Positions 56,929 to 63,883 of a stretch of DNA of 63,993 nt are shown here, one piece after another (within the stretch, counting starts at the first letter, position 1; every line of letters starts with the position of its first letter). The position numbers and the translations under genes are program-made. The DNA is taken from positions 1-63,993 of the IMG/VR virus record IMGVR_UViG_3300008448_006341; one strand, written 5' to 3'. The notes under the pieces were generated by a model that did not search any database, was not told the origin of the DNA, and saw only the letters and a list, made by a program, of their open reading frames with translations. This DNA is from a virus.

Positions 56929-58859
56929 AAAAGATACTGTTAACCTTATTGTTTTTATGCTCTAATGCATATGCTGACCTAACTGATATCAAATTCGGCC
57001 AAAGTCAGATCGCTGACAGTCAATGGAACGTTAATGCCTGTCTTAACACCACCACCTGCCAGATTTATAGCAAACAACCTGGAACAGCTTACAAGATTCC
57101 TTGGACTAGTGGGCAGGTACAATGGGCTGCTGGAGACTATGTAAAATTTGAAATGAGCGGAAACAACTCGTTTCCCTATACTGCAAAGCAATACGACAGC
57201 GCAGGTAATGTTAAATCTACACTGGGCAGTGGTAAAATTGTTAATATGGGTCCTGACTATTTTTTCTTTGTAGGTAGTGATAATAACACTGGACAACTAT
57301 TCAGCGGTAGCAGCGGTATGAGCGGAACAGCAGGAGTAAGTTGGACTGGCACACTTAACCCTTCGGTGGCACAGGCCAATACCTATGCTGATGCTAGTTA
57401 CTCTACCGTTCCGTTAACCGCAGGACAGACTGCAACAACTACACCTAGTAGTTCAGCGCCTCCACCTGCTCCGCCACCATCTACAGGGCCTGTTAGTCCT
57501 ACTGCTACTAATGCTAATTTTGGATTTGAATCTGGTACTACTGCTAACTGGACAATCAGTAATGGTACTGGTACAGAAAAAACTGATCCGTGGAGCGACA
57601 ATGGCAGTGGTGTAAACACTTCTAAAGGTATGGCAAACTATAGTCCAGACGGACAAAAGTCTTGGACAGTGACACCTTATGGTACATACATGCTGGCGAT
57701 TCAAGCTGGCGGCGGCAGTCCTAACTTTGATCCTGCTATGACAAGTTTAGGTTTAACTACTACACATATAACTGAGATAAGAAACTATCTAACAGGATTA
57801 GGTGGAAATAGTTCACCAACAAATGCTTCTTGGGCAAAACGTACAGTTACACTGGAAGCAGGCAAAACTTATGTTGTAGCATGGCAGTATATGAGCACTG
57901 ACTATGTACCGTTTAATGACGGCTCTATGATGACTTTAATACACTCTACTGATCCTAGTAAAGTGCCTACACTAAACAACAACACAAAGAATTATGCCTT
58001 GCTAGGATTTACTAATCCCGGCACAGGTAACTATGCCACTGACAGTTACGGTTCTACTGGTTGGCAGTTGGCTACTATTACTGTGCCTATCACAGGAGAT
58101 TATATACTAGGTTTTGCCAGTTTCAATCTAGGCGATACTGCGTTAAGTCCTATTTTGTTTGTTGACGATTTACAAGGCGCAACGTTTTTAAATGGCACAA
58201 CATTTGGTCCTATTGCTCCTAACGCAGGAAGTAACGCTCCAGTAACTGGTGGTGGTGGCAGCACACCCCCACCTTGTCCTAACAGTTCTACATGCTCTAC
58301 AGATGCGTTTGCTGCCAACACTGGATTTAACAATCGTGCCAATGTATGGAGCCAACAAACTGGCAACAAAGTTATCATTGAACAGATTGGTAGCTATAAT
58401 GTTATCACAGTAGGACAGTCTGGTCGTAAAAATTATTCAGAAATTGATATTATAGGTAGTAATAATTCAGTAACAACTATTCAAACAAGTGGATTAACAT
58501 CTGCTACAAATTATATGGAAATATCAGTTAACGGAAGTAATAATACCATAGAAAATAGACAAAACAGTACTGGTGGTGCTAAAGGTAGTATGACTACGGT
58601 TAACAACAATAATAATCAAGTTGAAATATGGCAGAAAGACAACGGCAATCATTATGCAGAAATCAACGTATCGGGCGGCAGCAAAACAGTTGGTGTTATA
58701 CAAGAAGGTAGTGGAAGCCATATGGCTAAAATAACTCTTACAGGCGGCGCTACAACTATCAATACTACACAAAGTGGCAGCACACAGCAGTTCTACTCAA
58801 TAACACATAGCTGTGCCCAAGCGAGCTGTGCGGCAATAACTGTTACTCAAGGGCAGTAA
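56925..58859 (+). CDS. Large secreted protein with C-terminal curlin repeats
   Basis: 644 residues from ATG 56925 (ATGA overlap). Signal peptide to about 18, an N-terminal beta domain, a Pro-rich linker (SSSAPPPAPPPSTGPVSPT), a carbohydrate-binding-like beta sandwich near 205-425 (FGFESGTTANWTISNGTGTE), a second Pro linker, then curlin repeats (VIIEQIGSYNVITVGQSGRK; GSNNTIENRQNST). It may nucleate the fibre and bind a surface through the central domain. The architecture is unlike standard CsgA or CsgB. Confidence 0.82.
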   Translation: MKKILLTLLFLCSNAYADLTDIKFGQSQIADSQWNVNACLNTTTCQIYSKQPGTAYKIPWTSGQVQWAAGDYVKFEMSGNNSFPYTAKQYDSAGNVKSTLGSGKIVNMGPDYFFFVGSDNNTGQLFSGSSGMSGTAGVSWTGTLNPSVAQANTYADASYSTVPLTAGQTATTTPSSSAPPPAPPPSTGPVSPTATNANFGFESGTTANWTISNGTGTEKTDPWSDNGSGVNTSKGMANYSPDGQKSWTVTPYGTYMLAIQAGGGSPNFDPAMTSLGLTTTHITEIRNYLTGLGGNSSPTNASWAKRTVTLEAGKTYVVAWQYMSTDYVPFNDGSMMTLIHSTDPSKVPTLNNNTKNYALLGFTNPGTGNYATDSYGSTGWQLATITVPITGDYILGFASFNLGDTALSPILFVDDLQGATFLNGTTFGPIAPNAGSNAPVTGGGGSTPPPCPNSSTCSTDAFAANTGFNNRANVWSQQTGNKVIIEQIGSYNVITVGQSGRKNYSEIDIIGSNNSVTTIQTSGLTSATNYMEISVNGSNNTIENRQNSTGGAKGSMTTVNNNNNQVEIWQKDNGNHYAEINVSGGSKTVGVIQEGSGSHMAKITLTGGATTINTTQSGSTQQFYSITHSCAQASCAAITVTQGQ

Positions 58860-58896
58860 TATTGGCACAGTAAAGTATCATTAGCTAAAAAAGTCT

Positions 58897-58904
58897 AATA
58901 AATA
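58897..58904 (+). promoter_or_regulatory. T4-type late promoter box
   Basis: AATAAATA; ATG 58909 is 5 nt beyond, with no Shine-Dalgarno. Confidence 0.6.
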
Positions 58905-58908
58905 CTTA

Positions 58909-59319
58909 ATGCGATTCCAAGAATTTAAAAATACTGAACCACAGTTTCTTCAAGCATTACAGGACTTCCTGCCCATTGCTATGCAAGAACTTGATATTAA
59001 GTCTCTTCCTAAAATCAAATTAGAAAAAATCGTTCCAGACGATGAACAACCTACTTTTGGACGGATGGACTACGACGACAAAACTATAACTATAGGTCTA
59101 GCCAATAGACATATAATTGACATACTGCGTACTTTGGCACACGAACTAGTGCATTGGAAACAACTGACACTAAACCAACTAGGCGACATGAGCGGAGAAA
59201 CTGGCAGTCCTGAAGAAAATCAAGCCAACGAAGTAGCTGGTGTTATAATGAGACACTTTAATAAAAAGTTCCCTCAGTACTTTCACACTAAACCTTTAGA
59301 TATGGACGTAAGCAAATGA
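58909..59319 (+). CDS. Zincin-like protease candidate, MRFQEF start
   Basis: 136 residues. MRFQEFKNTEPQFLQALQDF has the shared N-terminal motif. DILRTLAHELVHWKQLTLNQ is an HExxH zinc motif followed by Trp-Lys-Gln, and SPEENQANEVAGVIM supplies a likely third ligand, as in SprT/anthrax-type small zincins. It lies between the curli module and the cyclase. Packaged protease or processing enzyme; inferred. Confidence 0.65.
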   Translation: MRFQEFKNTEPQFLQALQDFLPIAMQELDIKSLPKIKLEKIVPDDEQPTFGRMDYDDKTITIGLANRHIIDILRTLAHELVHWKQLTLNQLGDMSGETGSPEENQANEVAGVIMRHFNKKFPQYFHTKPLDMDVSK

Positions 59320-61370
59320 AGAAAATTTTACTTAATCCCTGGACGGCTCTGATCACACTGGCTGTAGTTTTATTGATCCGTGCTTGGGATCCAAGTTTTG
59401 TAGAAAGTGTAAGACTACGTTACTTTGATCAACTAATTACATCTGCACCTAAAAAACCTGTTCCAGTACATACTGTTAACATAGACGAAGCAGCACTAGA
59501 CAAATACGGTCAATGGCCTTTCCCTCGTGATGTATATGCAAAGATAATTCAAGACTTGTATAAACGAGATGTGGCACTGGTTGTATTCAATGTAATGATG
59601 CCAGAAAAAGATCGCTTTGGCAAAGATGCTGTACTAGCAGACACATTGAAACAGTTTCCAGTTGTACTACCCGCAGTAGGCAGTACAAAAAGTAAGAATA
59701 CAGATAGAGGCAGTCCTGTACAGCTAGTGGGTCAGGACCCAACTGGAAAAATGGCAGAGTATCATGGACTGATTAATTCCGTAGATGTAATAGCAGACCT
59801 AGCTGCAGGTGTTGGTATTGTTAATACATTTCCAGAGATAGACGGTGTTGTTCGACGCATGCCTTTGGTCATCATAGCAGGCGGTAATGTTCATCCTGCA
59901 CTGAGTTTAGAAACACTCAGAACTGCGGCCAATGACAAGATACAGGTTAAGATCGGGGATAAAGGTGTAGAAGCTCTACGTATTCCACAAATGGGCAAGT
60001 TTGACACAGACAATTTAAGTCGCATTTGGATTGACTGGTCATCCAAGCCAACAGAACACAGTCTTGCTGACCTACCAAAAAGTTTTAACGGTGAAGTCGT
60101 TATTGTTGGATTAAGCGCAGCAGGTCTTGTAAATCCTGTGTCGACAGCACAGGGAGAAGTGTGGCCGCAGTACTTACAGGCCGCAGTATTCGGCACAATG
60201 GTCAGCGGCAGTAATATTCAACGTTCAGGCCATGCTGATGATTTAGAAATTATACTAATATTGATCGCAGGCGTAGCACTGATATTTTTAATGAGGTGGA
60301 CCTATGTGGGCATTGCGGCAACTGTTGTTGTTATTGGTGGGGTCATTGGTGGTAGCATTTACGCTTACAGTAGCCATATGGTATTATACGACTCAACTGC
60401 CTTTGCAGTTGGCGTTGGACTGGTCGCTTTGCATGCCTACATGGTCAAGTTCGTCTCAGAGTTCTTACAGAAGCAACAGATCAGAAAGCAGTTCCAAAGC
60501 TACCTCAGTCCCGACCTTGTTGCCAAACTGATTAAAGATCCTAGTCTATTACGTCTAGGCGGAGAGGAAAAAGAACTCAGTATTATGTTTACTGACGTTC
60601 GTGGCTTTACCAGCATCAGTGAACACTACGGCAGAGATGTGCAGGGCTTAACCAGCATTATGAATCGTTACATGACTGCTATGACTAGAACTATTCTTGA
60701 AACAGGCGGTACACTAGACAAGTATATTGGTGATGCACAAATGGCTTTCTGGAATGCACCACTTGATGAGACCAAGCATTGTAAAGATGCTGTCAAAGCC
60801 GCACTCGAAATGTTAGGGAGTTTAGATGGGTTTAATAACAGTATTAAAGAAGAAGGTGTTCCACCCTTTGGCATGGGTATTGGCATTAACACTGGGGTTG
60901 TTGTTGTTGGTAATATGGGCAGCGAGCAGCGTTTTGACTATACTTGTCTTGGTGATTCTGTCAATCTTGCATCCAGACTTGAAGGACAAAGTAAAAACTA
61001 TGGCGTCCTCATTGTACTTGGTCCCGTAACTGCTGAACGTGTAGCCACTGACTATTTTACTCTAGAACTAGACTGTATCGCTGTTAAAGGTAAGAAAGAC
61101 GGGGTAAACATCTATACAGTATTCTACAATCCTTCTACTGAAGAAGAACTTAAAGAATGGAAACATGACAGAGAACTACATGATCTCATGTTAGAATACT
61201 ATCGTAAGCAACAATGGGATAAAGCCATTGCGTTAATTGAAACTGTGAGAGGCAAGTTTGCCGGTGGCATGGATCATTACTATGATCTATGGTTAGAACG
61301 AATAGAGGAAATGCGTAATGCGAATTTACCTAGCGACTGGGACGGAGTTTTTAGAGCCACGAGCAAATGA
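59316..61370 (+). CDS. CHASE2-domain class III adenylate cyclase
   Basis: 684 residues. An N-terminal membrane segment, then the extracytoplasmic CHASE2 sensor (about 25-310: VPVHTVNIDEAALDKYGQWP), three membrane spans (about 310-390) and a cyclase domain. LSIMFTDVRGFTSISEHYGR and TLDKYIGDAQMAFWNAPLDE hold the two metal Asp; the Lys in DKYIGD and YTCLGDSVNLASRLEG fit ATP use. It would make cAMP in response to a periplasmic signal. Overlaps 58909 by 4 nt. Confidence 0.93.
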   Translation: MKKILLNPWTALITLAVVLLIRAWDPSFVESVRLRYFDQLITSAPKKPVPVHTVNIDEAALDKYGQWPFPRDVYAKIIQDLYKRDVALVVFNVMMPEKDRFGKDAVLADTLKQFPVVLPAVGSTKSKNTDRGSPVQLVGQDPTGKMAEYHGLINSVDVIADLAAGVGIVNTFPEIDGVVRRMPLVIIAGGNVHPALSLETLRTAANDKIQVKIGDKGVEALRIPQMGKFDTDNLSRIWIDWSSKPTEHSLADLPKSFNGEVVIVGLSAAGLVNPVSTAQGEVWPQYLQAAVFGTMVSGSNIQRSGHADDLEIILILIAGVALIFLMRWTYVGIAATVVVIGGVIGGSIYAYSSHMVLYDSTAFAVGVGLVALHAYMVKFVSEFLQKQQIRKQFQSYLSPDLVAKLIKDPSLLRLGGEEKELSIMFTDVRGFTSISEHYGRDVQGLTSIMNRYMTAMTRTILETGGTLDKYIGDAQMAFWNAPLDETKHCKDAVKAALEMLGSLDGFNNSIKEEGVPPFGMGIGINTGVVVVGNMGSEQRFDYTCLGDSVNLASRLEGQSKNYGVLIVLGPVTAERVATDYFTLELDCIAVKGKKDGVNIYTVFYNPSTEEELKEWKHDRELHDLMLEYYRKQQWDKAIALIETVRGKFAGGMDHYYDLWLERIEEMRNANLPSDWDGVFRATSK

Positions 61371-61543
61371 TTGATCCATTTGCTTTATGGTTTGATTATC
61401 AGGTGTGGTTAATGCTACAAATGAAATTTATGACACCTGCATACATGATGAGTAACAATGATGATATGCAGGCGTTTTTGAAACAGTTTAGCTTAAACGG
61501 TATTAAGGCTTCTAATCTTTGCAAGCCCTACGATTCTAAATAA
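61367..61543 (+). CDS. 58-residue protein after the cyclase
   Basis: ATG 61367 overlaps the cyclase stop (ATGA); TAA 61541-61543. Met/aromatic-rich: MIDPFALWFDYQVWLMLQMK, then FMTPAYMMSNNDDM. Its end overlaps the reverse desaturase gene by 51 nt. Coupling supports it; the composition resembles small phasin-like or membrane-surface proteins. Function unknown. Confidence 0.5.
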   Translation: MIDPFALWFDYQVWLMLQMKFMTPAYMMSNNDDMQAFLKQFSLNGIKASNLCKPYDSK

Positions 61544-62209
61544 CGTAAACCACATCCAACCTATGTCAAATTCGAACCAGCGTCTGCTGAGTTTAGGATT
61601 TGCTGGATCAAGATGGTGATTGTTGTGCAGCTCTTCACCGCCAATTAAGATACCCCAAGGACTTACATTGTGTGAGCGATCTTTAGTTTCGCCATTACGA
61701 TATCCCCACCAATGTCCAACTCCATTGATAAAGCCAGCAGCCCAGAATGGTATCCAGATCATCTGAACACCCCACACTAAAAATCCCCATGGCCCAAATA
61801 ATAACAGATCTATGATCAACATTAAAAGAATGCCCAGTCGATGGTGAGGTGTATAAAGTTTGCGCTCGATCCAGTCTTTGGGAGTACCCATGCCGTATTT
61901 CATAACCATGTGTGCATCTCTACCTGCTTGATTATAAAATTTAACTCCGCCAAAGACTAGTTGCCAAATGCCAAATACGTGTGGGCTGTGCGGATCGCCT
62001 TCTACGTCTGTATTCTGATGATGTTTACGATGTATTGCCACCCATTGTTTAGTAGTCATACCAGTGGTCATCCATAACCAAAATCGCATAAAGTGACTCA
62101 GTGCAGGATGAAACTCAATACCTCTATGTGCTTGGCAGCGATGCAGATATAGGGTAACACAAACGATAGTTATGTGTGTACAGATTAATATATAGATAAA
62201 TTCATTCAT
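61493..62209 (-). CDS. Fatty acid desaturase (delta-9 acyl type)
   Basis: 238 residues, membrane-bound. Three His boxes: LHRCQAHRG, IHRKHHQNTD and GEELHNNHH, plus GHWWGYRN. Two double membrane spans. It introduces a double bond into acyl chains and could change host membrane fluidity; desaturases are known in marine T4-like phages. Last gene of a four-gene reverse operon. Confidence 0.94.
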   Translation of the reverse strand: MNEFIYILICTHITIVCVTLYLHRCQAHRGIEFHPALSHFMRFWLWMTTGMTTKQWVAIHRKHHQNTDVEGDPHSPHVFGIWQLVFGGVKFYNQAGRDAHMVMKYGMGTPKDWIERKLYTPHHRLGILLMLIIDLLLFGPWGFLVWGVQMIWIPFWAAGFINGVGHWWGYRNGETKDRSHNVSPWGILIGGEELHNNHHLDPANPKLSRRWFEFDIGWMWFTLFRIVGLAKIRSLNTV

Positions 62210-62216
62210 CTAGTAT

Positions 62217-62564
62217 TTAATCATCTCCGGCCGAGTCTTTAATTTCTTGTTTAGTGGCTTTGCGCTTGCCAATTGGAGCATCTTCTGAAGTTTTATTAAT
62301 TTCCTGTTCAGCTTTGATACGCTCATACTCAATGGTCTTACCGCGTAGTTCCATTACAGTTTCAACCTTTTGATTTAACCGAATAAGATCGTTATCAAGC
62401 ATACGAATACGATCAATAAGAGCAATAAGAGTTCCATTGGCTTGTCCTATAACAGGTTTGATTTCTGTGGTTACCCAGGTCCACACGTAATAGATGAAAT
62501 AACCCATGCCGCCAGCAGCCACAATTGGGAAACCATATTTGTTTACTAGTTCTACCGGATCCAT
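62217..62564 (-). CDS. Membrane-anchored coiled-coil protein (paralogue of 62705)
   Basis: 115 residues. MDPVELVNKYGFPIVAAGGM then a span and a coiled coil (IDRIRMLDNDLIRLNQKVET). The start (fxxxGFPIxxAxxxGYF) matches the protein at 62705, so they are paralogues. Holin-like layout. Ends strongly charged. Confidence 0.65.
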   Translation of the reverse strand: MDPVELVNKYGFPIVAAGGMGYFIYYVWTWVTTEIKPVIGQANGTLIALIDRIRMLDNDLIRLNQKVETVMELRGKTIEYERIKAEQEINKTSEDAPIGKRKATKQEIKDSAGDD

Positions 62565-62705
62565 TTATTTTTCCTCACTCCAAAATCCCCACGGGTTATA
62601 AATCTTCTTTTCTACTTTTTTTGACTCTTTGTAATAAAGAACATAAGCAGTTATTAAAACTAAACATTCTAACAAATAGAATACTAGAAAGGATTCAAAT
62701 ATCAT
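62565..62705 (-). CDS. 46-residue membrane protein
   Basis: ATG at 62705, TAA at 62565-62567. One span (about 4-24: ESFLVFYLLECLVLITAYVL) and a charged end with NPWGFWSEEK. It fills the gap between two paralogous membrane genes on the same strand and abuts both. Function unknown. Confidence 0.58.
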   Translation of the reverse strand: MIFESFLVFYLLECLVLITAYVLYYKESKKVEKKIYNPWGFWSEEK

Positions 62706-62980
62706 TAGTCCTTCCTTTGATCGGTTTGTTCTGCTCTGCTTATGCGATCATAGTCAGGTTGAAGGCCTAGTGCGTGACTGACTTTAACATCAATACGTTG
62801 TAATTGGTTAGTCATCGTGTCTACACGAGCATCTAATCCTTTGATAATACCGCCCATACCGTTGACACTGCTAGTAACACCAGCAAGAATAAATTTTAGT
62901 GTTAAGAATACAAAATAGCCTGCTGCCATTGCTCCTGCAATAGGAAAACCTAACTCTGCTACTAATTTTAAAAAGTCCAT
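62705..62980 (-). CDS. Membrane-anchored small protein (paralogue of 62217)
   Basis: 91 residues. MDFLKLVAELGFPIAGAMAA, then a span and an amphipathic helix (LDARVDTMTNQLQRIDVKVS). First gene of the reverse operon, with AGGAG upstream and a reverse AATAAATA box at 63012-63005. With 62217 it may form a membrane pair; holin or phage-membrane remodelling are options. Confidence 0.65.
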   Translation of the reverse strand: MDFLKLVAELGFPIAGAMAAGYFVFLTLKFILAGVTSSVNGMGGIIKGLDARVDTMTNQLQRIDVKVSHALGLQPDYDRISRAEQTDQRKD

Positions 62981-63004
62981 TTTCGCTCCTGGATTTTATA
63001 TGTG

Positions 63005-63012
63005 TATTTATT
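63005..63012 (-). promoter_or_regulatory. Reverse T4-type late promoter box
   Basis: AATAAATA on the minus strand (plus strand TATTTATT), upstream of the 62980-61493 operon. Confidence 0.6.
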
Positions 63013-63066
63013 AAATTTGGGCTAATCAGAATTTGACAATTTGCGTTAAATATGTTTAAATACAGT

Positions 63067-63141
63067 ATGGATGATGATTTAACAAGATTTGTAATCGGAT
63101 TTGTTGCTGTAGTGACAGTGATGTTACTGATCTTGTTGTAA
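63067..63141 (+). CDS. 24-residue membrane peptide
   Basis: ATG 63067 lies 5 nt after TTTAAATA (63055-63062), the leaderless spacing; TAA 63139-63141. MDDDLTRFVIGFVAVVTVML then LILL: an acidic N-terminus and one span. Tiny, so uncertain, but the promoter spacing matches seven other genes. Confidence 0.42.
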   Translation: MDDDLTRFVIGFVAVVTVMLLILL

Positions 63142-63170
63142 GTTATTGCTGTATGAAGCAAAGAGAAAAG

Positions 63171-63540
63171 TGTTCTGGACGCGGGTTCGACTCCCGCCAG
63201 GTCCACCAAAAGGATATTTATGAAGTACACCGCATTGTGCCCAAATTGTTTTATTAGATTTGGTTGGGTAATGAGGAAAGGCTTAACAAAACATAAGTGT
63301 TTTTCTGATGGGCCTGCCATGGTTTCGACAGGGCAAAGAGTAACGGAGTGGACAGCTCGGGAAAGCAGAACCCGTAGGATTGGGGTAACCCGGTCGTAGA
63401 AGCAAAAACCATAAATGCAAAAACAGCATTTCAGTACTGGCAAGCTCCAGTTGGCGTTTCAGCAATGAACGACAGCGAGTTCGCCCTAGCTGCCTAAAAA
63501 ACAGAGTGCCGGGGTTGGCTACCTTGTAACCCAATAGCCG
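63171..63540 (+). ncRNA. ssrA: Circularly permuted two-piece tmRNA
   Basis: The acceptor half lies upstream: T arm GCGGG-TTCGACT-CCCGC (63181-63197), CAGGTCC (63198-63204), A73 and encoded CCA (63206-63208). The coding half starts GGGCCTG (63310-63316), then the tmRNA-type GGTTTCGAC. GGGCCUG pairs with CAGGUCC and gives G3-U70, the alanine identity pair. CAGGGCA (63329-63335) pairs with TGTTCTG (63171-63177) as P2. The tag, resume GCA 63462, reads AMNDSEFALAA and stops at 63497. After it an H-type pseudoknot forms (63512-63516/63528-63532 and 63517-63521/63535-63539). Bases 63209-63309 would be removed. Confidence 0.9.
63220..63399 (+). CDS. Possible short ORF in the tmRNA intervening segment
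   Basis: ATG 63220 with AAGGA (63209-63213) directly after the tmRNA CCA; TAG 63397-63399. Early residues MKYTALCPNCFIRFGWVMRK then GLTKHKC look like a zinc knuckle, but the second half is simply tmRNA sequence read as protein. Probably spurious, or a remnant; recorded because of the ribosome site. Confidence 0.2.
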   Translation: MKYTALCPNCFIRFGWVMRKGLTKHKCFSDGPAMVSTGQRVTEWTARESRTRRIGVTRS

Positions 63541-63565
63541 ATAGGGCTTCGGCCCTATCTTTTTC
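63540..63565 (+). terminator. Rho-independent terminator of tmRNA
   Basis: GATAGGGC TTCG GCCCTATC then TTTTTC. Ends the coding piece. Confidence 0.93.
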
Positions 63566-63600
63566 TTTTGTTGCAAAAACACCACATTATAACATGGTTC

Positions 63601-63629
63601 TTGACAAGAGATATAAATACTCATATAAT
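63601..63629 (+). promoter_or_regulatory. Sigma-70 promoter with embedded late box
   Basis: TTGACA (63601-63606), 17-bp spacer, TATAAT (63624-63629), perfect. The spacer contains an exact late box TATAAATA (63612-63619), so early and late polymerases could share the site. The transcript would include an AGTTTA / TAAACT hairpin near 63670-63690 and no ORF for about 250 nt. Confidence 0.82.
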
Positions 63630-63695
63630 AGAAAACATTGTACAGCAGTGAAGTCCGGAAAGACCCTACAGTTTACTCAGAATTAAACTAGAGGC

Positions 63696-63724
63696 TTGAC
63701 AGCAGAGACTAATTACTATACAAT
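63696..63724 (+). promoter_or_regulatory. Sigma-70 promoter (tandem unit 1)
   Basis: TTGACA (63696-63701), 17-bp spacer, TACAAT (63719-63724). Followed by GACAAGTTAGCAAGCAA (63728-63744), repeated 100 bp downstream. An 8-bp hairpin TTGTTGTA / TACAACAA lies at 63756-63775. Confidence 0.8.
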
Positions 63725-63795
63725 AGAGACAAGTTAGCAAGCAAAGCGTTTGAAGTTGTTGTAAAAATACAACAAACAAAGATAGCCAAAAGTTG

Positions 63796-63824
63796 TTGAC
63801 AAGGGTGTTGAAAGACACTATAAT
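63796..63824 (+). promoter_or_regulatory. Sigma-70 promoter (tandem unit 2)
   Basis: TTGACA (63796-63801), 17-bp spacer, TATAAT (63819-63824), perfect consensus, exactly 100 bp after unit 1 and followed by GACTAGTTAGCAGGCAA (63828-63844). It drives the gene at 63884 with a leader of about 53 nt containing AAAAGGA. The stretch 63566-63883 holds no gene. Confidence 0.88.
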
Positions 63825-63883
63825 TAAGACTAGTTAGCAGGCAATGGTGCTTGTTAACACAAAAGGATTTTAAGAGAAAGCAA

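Noticed and set aside
63171-63208. T-arm and CCA end looking like the 3' half of a tRNA
   Set aside because: No tRNA 5' half, anticodon or D arm lies upstream. The partner of CAGGTCC is GGGCCTG at 63310, so it is the acceptor piece of a permuted tmRNA.
63402-63497. A 31-codon tmRNA tag starting at GCA 63402
   Set aside because: The frame is open, but 63413-63450 contains inverted repeats (AAATGC/GCATTT, CTGG/CCAG) expected of structure. The 11-residue tag from GCA 63462 is of normal length. Not fully excluded.
62871-63624. Reverse open frames across the tmRNA region
   Set aside because: They cover the RNA gene and its terminator and show no protein-like features.
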